A stretch of DNA of 48,171 bases from Cesiribacter andamanensis AMV16 (GTDB lineage: Bacteria; Bacteroidota; Bacteroidia; Cytophagales; Cyclobacteriaceae). Location of the stretch: assembly GCF_000348925.1 (NCBI RefSeq), contig NZ_AODQ01000019.1:1-48171 (forward strand). Direction: 5' to 3'. Each line of letters opens with the position of its first letter. The stretch's first letter is position 1. The notes beneath the pieces were generated by a model, which saw only the letters and a list, made by a program, of their open reading frames with translations, had not been told where the DNA came from and did not search any database. Below, in pieces: positions 43,591 to 48,171 of the stretch. The translations under genes were made by a program, and so were the position numbers.

Positions 43591-44280
43591 TTATCCTCTT
43601 TTCACCACTTTGCCACTACCGCTGGTGCGGGCATTTACCGTAGTGGGGTTGCCGGTATAGCGAATGTTGCCGCTGCCGCTGATGCGGGCATCAATGCTTT
43701 TATCTACATGTACATTGCAGCTGCCGCTGCCGCTTATGTGGGCTTCTACCTGCTGGGCTGCCAGCTTATCGGCTCTAACACTGCCGCTGCCGCTGATGTG
43801 GGTTTCCAGGGTATCGGTAATGCCGCTGAGAGTAATGCTGCCCGAACCCGATACATGGGTGCTCAGGTGATCGCTGGCCACCCGGAGCTCAACCCGGCCC
43901 GAACCGCTTACGGCAATGCGCATGCGATCACTGTGAAACTGGTCCTGGCTTACCAGCTTGCCGGAGCCGCTCACCGATACTCCCTCCAGCGAGGGCATGC
44001 TGATGTGCACAACCAGCTTGTTATCGCTATTCCAGTTCCAGAAGCTCCAGTTGTTGTCTTTGCGGTGTATGCGCAGCTCGCCCCCTTTTACAGTGGTCTG
44101 GATCTCGTCCAGATCCTCGCCCTCCAGCACTACTTTAAAGGGGCCTTTGCTCAGGCGCACATCGGCCGGCACGGCTATAGAAAGTTTGGTGAAGCTGGAT
44201 ACGGAACGGTTCTGAGAGCCTTGGGCCGATAGGGTAAAGCTCACAAAAAGGGTAAGTACAATGGTTAAAAGTGCTTTCAT
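43591..44280 (-). CDS. Head-GIN domain protein (DUF2807), exported
   Basis: A 229-residue protein with a cleavable signal peptide (MKALLTIVLTLFVSFTLSAQ). The DUF2807/head-GIN beta-solenoid follows, with the motif [VI]SGSG recurring about every 20 residues (KLVSQDQ, RVELRV, SITLSG, SVRADK, SCNVHV, NIRYTG, KVVKRG segments). The fold resembles adhesin heads, and members are often cell-surface or periplasmic in Bacteroidota. Their role is unknown; adhesion or stress sensing has been suggested. The repeats also show in the DNA as GCCGCTGCCGCT tracts. Confidence 0.82.
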   Translation of the reverse strand: MKALLTIVLTLFVSFTLSAQGSQNRSVSSFTKLSIAVPADVRLSKGPFKVVLEGEDLDEIQTTVKGGELRIHRKDNNWSFWNWNSDNKLVVHISMPSLEGVSVSGSGKLVSQDQFHSDRMRIAVSGSGRVELRVASDHLSTHVSGSGSITLSGITDTLETHISGSGSVRADKLAAQQVEAHISGSGSCNVHVDKSIDARISGSGNIRYTGNPTTVNARTSGSGKVVKRG

Positions 44281-44441
44281 ACTAGTAGGGTTATCTGCCT
44301 GTTAGATGCAGCCCGCAGGCGGCTGGTTGCACCGGTGCAGGAAATAAATGACAAAAAATGCAGGTGCCCTTCCTAAAAGGCAGGGTGTCAGGGGTATAGG
44401 CAGGTTGTTTTTTGGCTTCTTTGGCTTGGGCTGTCCGGGCC

Positions 44442-44945
44442 TCAGTACCCGATCCCTGCTTTTTTAAACAGAAAGTGCATGAGCCAGGCCGGACCAATGA
44501 GCAGAAACTGTACATCTTTAAGAAAGCTGGGCTTCTTGCCTTCGATCTTATGCCCCCAGAACTGTCCGATCCAGGCCACTACAAAAATAAGCAGGGCAAT
44601 GAGCCAGAGCGGGGCAATGCCGGAGCGCTCCAGCCCCCAGGCGCCCAGCAGGCAGAGCACCGAAAACAACAGCATGCCCACAAACAGAGGGGGTGACAGG
44701 GCCAGGTAGTACATCAGCGTAATCAGCAATAGGAGTGTGGCCCAATTGGCAAAGGGAGCAAGGGGACCTGAGAAGAGATCAGCAAGGGGGCCTGCCTCGC
44801 CGGCAGGCGGGCCTGCCGGAATGGACCACAGCAGGCACACAAGGCTGAAAAAGATAAGCGGTACGCAAATCCAGTGAATGGTTTTGTTGGTGGCGTTCTG
44901 ATGGCTCTGGCCATATTCGCTCAGCAGGGCATCAATTTTTCGCAT
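44442..44945 (-). CDS. Mpo1-like (DUF962) membrane protein
   Basis: A 167-residue protein of the DUF962/YGL010w-like group. Yeast Mpo1 is a 2-hydroxy fatty acid dioxygenase; the bacterial role is unproven. The N-terminal YGQSHQNATNKTIHWICVPL holds the conserved His/Asn pattern, followed by about four membrane helices and an IEGKKPSFLKDVQFLLIGP segment. The loop after helix one is rich in Gly/Pro/Ala because the DNA at 44790-44818 contains a CCTGCC/GGCAGG palindrome that looks inserted in frame. It lies 11 bases downstream of the DUF4442 gene in the same direction. Confidence 0.78.
   Translation of the reverse strand: MRKIDALLSEYGQSHQNATNKTIHWICVPLIFFSLVCLLWSIPAGPPAGEAGPLADLFSGPLAPFANWATLLLLITLMYYLALSPPLFVGMLLFSVLCLLGAWGLERSGIAPLWLIALLIFVVAWIGQFWGHKIEGKKPSFLKDVQFLLIGPAWLMHFLFKKAGIGY
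44790..44818. repeat. CCTGCC-type palindrome inside the Mpo1-like gene
   Basis: GCCTGCC (44790-44796) pairs with GGCAGGC (44802-44808), and CGGCAGGC (44801-44808) with GCCTGCCG (44811-44818), giving two alternative hairpins. The repeat type matches intergenic tracts at 25231-25290 and 33510-33530 and the terminator at 34179-34214. Confidence 0.6.
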
Positions 44946-44956
44946 GGCAAGGGAAG

Positions 44957-45496
44957 TTAAGCGGCTTTTTCGAGTTGGGCTTTACCGGTCTTTACATTGG
45001 CCCAGGGCTTGATCTGCCAAAACACACGGGCCGTGGTGAGGTGGTTGCCCTGCCGGTCGTGGATCTCGATCTGGCAGGGAATGGTAACGGAATCACTAGT
45101 TTTCAGGGGCAGCAGAATGGACTGCTGGATAAACTCGGGAGGCATGCGCCAGGTAGCCACCGCATCCATCTTGCCCTGGTAAAAGTACTGGATCTCCAGG
45201 TTTTTAAGGATGATGCGGTATTCTTTGGGGCTTAGGCCGGTCAGCAGCATTACCCCGGTAGAATACTCCGAGAGGGTAGCCAGGGCACAGGCATGCAGAC
45301 CCCCAATGTGGTTCTTGTTTTTGCGGATGTAGGGCAGGAGGGTTTTGATGTGTGTATCGCTCAGCTCAAGGATGCGAAACTTGTGCGGCAGGTTAAAGGG
45401 GATAATGCGGCTCAGTACCTGGTTGAGCAGCCAGAGGTAAAAGGGGGATTTCTTCGCTTTATTGAGCAAAACAACCGGATCATTCATAGCTGGCAT
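44957..45496 (-). CDS. DUF4442 hot-dog-fold protein (thioesterase-like)
   Basis: About 179 residues with the start at 45496 (MPAMNDP); 45487 (MNDP) is equally possible. The frame is open to 45577 but that N-terminal extension is basic, non-conserved and probably untranslated. The body carries KNHIGGLHACALATLSEYSTGV, the DUF4442 signature of a hot-dog fold, and a later WRMPPEFIQQS segment. Such proteins are predicted acyl-CoA or acyl-ACP thioesterases. No substrate is known. It is upstream of and probably co-transcribed with the Mpo1-like gene. Confidence 0.72.
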   Translation of the reverse strand: MPAMNDPVVLLNKAKKSPFYLWLLNQVLSRIIPFNLPHKFRILELSDTHIKTLLPYIRKNKNHIGGLHACALATLSEYSTGVMLLTGLSPKEYRIILKNLEIQYFYQGKMDAVATWRMPPEFIQQSILLPLKTSDSVTIPCQIEIHDRQGNHLTTARVFWQIKPWANVKTGKAQLEKAA

Positions 45497-45599
45497 AGGC
45501 TGGGTAAAGGGGTGTAAGCAGCGCGTAGCCTTAATATAGGATTTTTTTCTGGTTGGCGAATAAAGCAGCCCCCTCAAAATGTGTTTTGGGCAGAAGCTG

Positions 45600-45607
45600 T
45601 ATCTTTA
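45600..45607 (+). promoter_or_regulatory. Possible -7 box before the DAO-family gene
   Basis: TATCTTTA differs from TAnnTTTG only at the last base and ends four bases before the ATG at 45612. No suitable -33 TTG is present at 17-23 bases. Confidence 0.3.
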
Positions 45608-45611
45608 GGGC

Positions 45612-46748
45612 ATGCTTAGTTTTTGGGAATCGGAACGCTTTGTGCGGGCCGAGTATATAATCATAGGCGGAGGCATTACGGGCCTCTCCACCGCCATAGA
45701 GCTAAAGGAAAGCCGTCCCTCAGCCCGGGTACTGGTGCTGGAGCGGGGCGTGTTTCCCTCTGGCGCCAGCACGCGCAATGCCGGCTTTGCCTGCTTTGGC
45801 AGCCTTACCGAACTGTTGGTAGACCGCCAGGCCATGGGCGATGCTGCCGCCCTGCAGCTGGTAGAGGAGCGCTGGCTGGGCTTGCAGAAGCTGCGCCGCC
45901 GCCTGGGCGATGCCGCCATGGGCTATTACCAGTGGGGCGGCTATGAGCTGATCCGCCGGCAGGAGCTGGGCTGCCTGGAGCAGCTGCAGGGGGTTAACGA
46001 CTGGCTGAAACCCCTGTTTGGCAAAGCGCTTTTTCAGGAGCGGAAGGACCTGCTGCAGCCTTTTGGCTTTGCCCGGGAGCGGGTAGAAACCCTGATCTAC
46101 AACCCTCTGGAAGGGCAGGTGCATACCGGCCAGATGATGCAGGCCCTGGCAGCCCTTGCCCGTGCCCGCGGGGTTGAAGTGCTCACAGGGGTGGCGGTAG
46201 ATCGTCTGGAAGAAGAAGCAGGGGGGGTAGCGGTGGTGGCGCTGGACCCCGTGCGGCAAAGCGAGCTGCGCTTTTTTGCTGAAAAGGTGGCGGTCTGTAC
46301 CAATGCCTTTGCCCGGCAGCTGCTGCCGGGGCTGGACCTGCAGCCTGGCAGGGGACAGGTGCTGGTAACCGAGCCGCTGGATGTGCTGCCCTTTAAAGGG
46401 GTCTTTCACCTGGAGGAGGGCTACTACTATTTTCGCAACATTGGCCGGCGCCTGATGCTGGGCGGGGGGCGCAACCTGGATTTTACAACTGAAACCACCA
46501 CCCAGCTGCAGCTAAACGAGCAGATCCAGCAGGCGCTGGACCAGCTGCTACAGGAGGTGATCCTGCCCGGGCGGCGGGTGCCGGTAGCTCAGCGCTGGTC
46601 GGGCATTATGGCGTTTGGCCCGATTAAACAACCCCTAATGCAGCTAAAGGGTGAGCGCATGGCCATAGGGGTGCGCCTGGGCGGCATGGGAGTGGCCATT
46701 GGCAGCCGGTTGGGCCAGCGCCTGGCTGCCGGTTTGTTGAAGAATTGA
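45612..46748 (+). CDS. FAD-dependent oxidoreductase (DAO family)
   Basis: A 378-residue flavoprotein. The N-terminal dinucleotide-binding fold EYIIIGGGITGLSTAIEL (14-31) carries the GGGITG motif at 19-24, and GASTRNAGFACFG follows the first beta-alpha unit as in glycine/sarcosine oxidase-type enzymes. The C-terminal FAD-contact segment (GVRLGGMGVAIGSRLG) near 355-370 completes the DAO pattern. It probably oxidises an amino acid or N-methyl compound; the substrate cannot be assigned. It is divergent from the DUF4442 gene. Confidence 0.85.
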   Translation: MLSFWESERFVRAEYIIIGGGITGLSTAIELKESRPSARVLVLERGVFPSGASTRNAGFACFGSLTELLVDRQAMGDAAALQLVEERWLGLQKLRRRLGDAAMGYYQWGGYELIRRQELGCLEQLQGVNDWLKPLFGKALFQERKDLLQPFGFARERVETLIYNPLEGQVHTGQMMQALAALARARGVEVLTGVAVDRLEEEAGGVAVVALDPVRQSELRFFAEKVAVCTNAFARQLLPGLDLQPGRGQVLVTEPLDVLPFKGVFHLEEGYYYFRNIGRRLMLGGGRNLDFTTETTTQLQLNEQIQQALDQLLQEVILPGRRVPVAQRWSGIMAFGPIKQPLMQLKGERMAIGVRLGGMGVAIGSRLGQRLAAGLLKN

Positions 46749-46818
46749 AGGGCGCCTGCCTAAACATCCGGTACAGGATTGCGGTTAAAGATGAAATTTT
46801 AACCAAAAACGTAGAACC

Positions 46819-47187
46819 ATGATCAAACTATTAGTACACCTGCTGGTGGATGCACTGGTGCTTATTCTGGCCGCAAAGGCCATGAGCTCCGTGTATGTGC
46901 GCAGTTTTGGAACCGCCATCTGGGTAGCGGTGCTGATCGGTATCTTCAGCTTCCTGATTGGCTGGCTGCTGACACTGGTGCTGAACCTGGCCACCCTGGG
47001 TATTTTCTATTTTACAGGTCTTGGGTTTATCATACGCATTATCGTCAATGCCATTATCATTGAGATTGTCGATAAGGTGAGCAAGGGCTTTAATACCAAG
47101 GGCTTTATGCCTTCGCTGATCCTGGCCATCCTCATAGCGCTGGTTGGGTCTATACTGGATTACTTCCTTTTTGCCAGCGAGGTGTAG
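46819..47187 (+). CDS. Small four-helix membrane protein (phage-holin-4 type)
   Basis: A 122-residue, almost entirely hydrophobic protein with about four membrane helices (roughly 3-20, 28-50, 54-78 and 98-118) and a SKGFNTKGF loop. It matches the Phage_holin_4_2 group, common in non-phage chromosomes, where a lytic function is unproven. There are no phage genes nearby, so a true holin role is doubtful. It has its own terminator. Confidence 0.75.
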   Translation: MIKLLVHLLVDALVLILAAKAMSSVYVRSFGTAIWVAVLIGIFSFLIGWLLTLVLNLATLGIFYFTGLGFIIRIIVNAIIIEIVDKVSKGFNTKGFMPSLILAILIALVGSILDYFLFASEV

Positions 47188-47214
47188 CCTGCCCGATACC
47201 CCTTATTTGCCCAC

Positions 47215-47254
47215 AGCAGGCCGGGACTGGAAACAGTACCCGGCCTGCTTTTTT
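47215..47254 (+). terminator. Terminator after the holin-like gene
   Basis: An 11-base stem AGCAGGCCGGG/CCCGGCCTGCT (47215-47225 and 47239-47249) followed by six T. It is 28 bases after the stop of the small membrane protein. Confidence 0.87.
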
Positions 47255-47403
47255 GGGGGCGGACAGGGCAATGCAGCGGGGGTAGATCGTGTACTACGGG
47301 GAATGGGGGAGTGGGCCTGCCTGCTATTTAAGCAGAAAGATTTTCGGCATTGCGGCTAATACCTGTATATTAGAGGCTTTGGAAGTCTAGTTTTAGCTCT
47401 ATA

Positions 47404-48171
47404 ATGCAAGAGACCCTACGCAAGCCCAGCCTTACCGAAGCGCTGATCCCCATTGTATTTTTGATTTGCCTGCTCGCTTTTAATGTATTTGTGTTTGGCG
47501 ATGGCGCACTGGATGGATCCAATCAGGTGGTCTTGCTGCTATCGGCTGCGGTGGCGGGGATCATAGGTCTGCGCGTAGGGGCCAGCTGGGAGCGCATGCA
47601 AGAGGGTATTGTGCAAAGCATCAGCTCGGCCATGTCGGCCATTCTGATCCTGCTGCTGATTGGTTCGCTGGCAGGTACCTGGTTGCTGAGCGGCATTGTG
47701 CCGGCCATGATCTACTACGGGCTGGAAGTGCTCAATCCTACCATCTTTTTATTTGCGGCCTGTTTTGTAAGTGCGGTGGTCTCCATTGCTACGGGCTCTT
47801 CCTGGTCTACCATCGCCACCATTGGCATTGCCCTGCTGGGCATTGGTAAAACGCTGGGCCTGTCGGAGGGCCTGATCGGGGGTGCTATTATCTCGGGTGC
47901 CTATTTTGGGGATAAGATGTCGCCCCTGAGCGATACCACCAACCTGGCCCCGGCCATGGCGGGTACCGACCTGTTTACCCACATCCGGCACATGCTCTGG
48001 ACCACGGTGCCCTCCATCATCATTACCCTGATCATTTTTCTGATCATAGGCCTTACCCATGACGGCCAGGGCTCGGTAGACAATGTACTGGCGGTGCAGG
48101 ATAGCATCAGCAGCATTTACCATTACGGGCTGGCTTTTTCTGGTGCCCGTGGCGGTCATTGTCATGATTGT
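47404..48171 (+). CDS. nhaC: NhaC-family Na+/H+ antiporter (partial, frame broken near the window end)
   Basis: The frame starts ATG 47404 and runs to the window edge, 256 codons so far. It is a polytopic membrane protein with SISSAMSAILILLLIGSLAG, then ATGSSWSTIATIGIALLGIG and GDKMSPLSDTTNLAPAMAGT, the NhaC hallmark segments. In this frame the last ~17 residues become atypical (HYGLAFSGARGG...). The expected transmembrane sequence ITGWLFLVPVAVIVMI reads from 48122 in the next frame, so one extra base seems present at 48119-48121. It exchanges Na+ for H+ across the inner membrane. A TAGTTTTA box ends eight bases before the ATG. Confidence 0.85.
   Translation, partial: MQETLRKPSLTEALIPIVFLICLLAFNVFVFGDGALDGSNQVVLLLSAAVAGIIGLRVGASWERMQEGIVQSISSAMSAILILLLIGSLAGTWLLSGIVPAMIYYGLEVLNPTIFLFAACFVSAVVSIATGSSWSTIATIGIALLGIGKTLGLSEGLIGGAIISGAYFGDKMSPLSDTTNLAPAMAGTDLFTHIRHMLWTTVPSIIITLIIFLIIGLTHDGQGSVDNVLAVQDSISSIYHYGLAFSGARGGHCHDC

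Noticed and set aside
43664-43870. GCCGCTGCCGCT tract as a CRISPR or satellite array
   Set aside because: Repeat spacing follows the codons of the SGSG solenoid; there are no unique spacers.
46819-47187. Prophage holin
   Set aside because: Only the small four-helix protein resembles holins; no phage gene is nearby, and this family is common outside phages.

Overview
The window looks like chromosomal DNA of a fairly GC-rich member of the Bacteroidota, most likely a Cytophagales-type organism. The evidence is Bacteroidota-style promoter boxes (TAnnTTTG), a monomeric NADP isocitrate dehydrogenase, a head-GIN domain protein, a SHOCT protein, DUF4442 and Mpo1-like genes, and C/G-rich palindromic intergenic repeats of a kind I associate with this phylum. 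The genus cannot be named from the sequence alone. I see no rRNA, tRNA, CRISPR array or complete insertion sequence.

Positions 1-24330 hold a large surface-polysaccharide locus. It opens with nonulosonate-type genes (CMP-sugar synthetase, a methyltransferase, a LegB-like dehydratase). An ABC exporter pair (Wzm/Wzt) follows, then a long run of glycosyltransferases of families GT2, GT4 and GT10, a Wzx-type flippase, a glutamine-dependent asparagine synthetase homologue, two FkbM methyltransferases, a DegT/AHBA-type aminotransferase, and finally a polyprenyl-phosphate sugar synthase with a GT-C membrane glycosyltransferase. An AT-rich block (about 4740-9750) begins inside the wzt gene and ends in the GT2 gene at 9745. 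It looks like a horizontally acquired specificity cassette. Two reading frames inside it are broken at short homopolymers.

Positions 21600-31730 carry housekeeping genes: an Lrp/AsnC regulator, a PyrR-like phosphoribosyltransferase, a PAS histidine kinase, panB and monomeric icd, each separated by clear hairpin terminators. Between 29918 and 30923 a small DUF559 (Vsr-like) nuclease gene is bracketed by two oppositely oriented copies of one palindromic element. This is the best candidate here for an undescribed mobile system.

Positions 31730-38090 hold part of respiratory complex I: nuoA, nuoB and nuoC, then two tandem zinc-ribbon membrane-protein genes, a second kind of fold-back element and a terminator, then nuoD, then the NAD(P)H-hydrate repair enzyme nnrDE. 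The remaining nuo genes are not in the window.

Positions 38067-48171 hold an M28 peptidase, a voltage-gated K+ channel with a C-terminal zinc ribbon, a two-HTH regulator with a 587-base divergent upstream region, a FAN1-like VRR-NUC nuclease, a head-GIN protein, Mpo1-like and DUF4442 proteins, a DAO-type oxidoreductase, a small four-helix membrane protein, and the start of an NhaC antiporter whose frame breaks near the window end.
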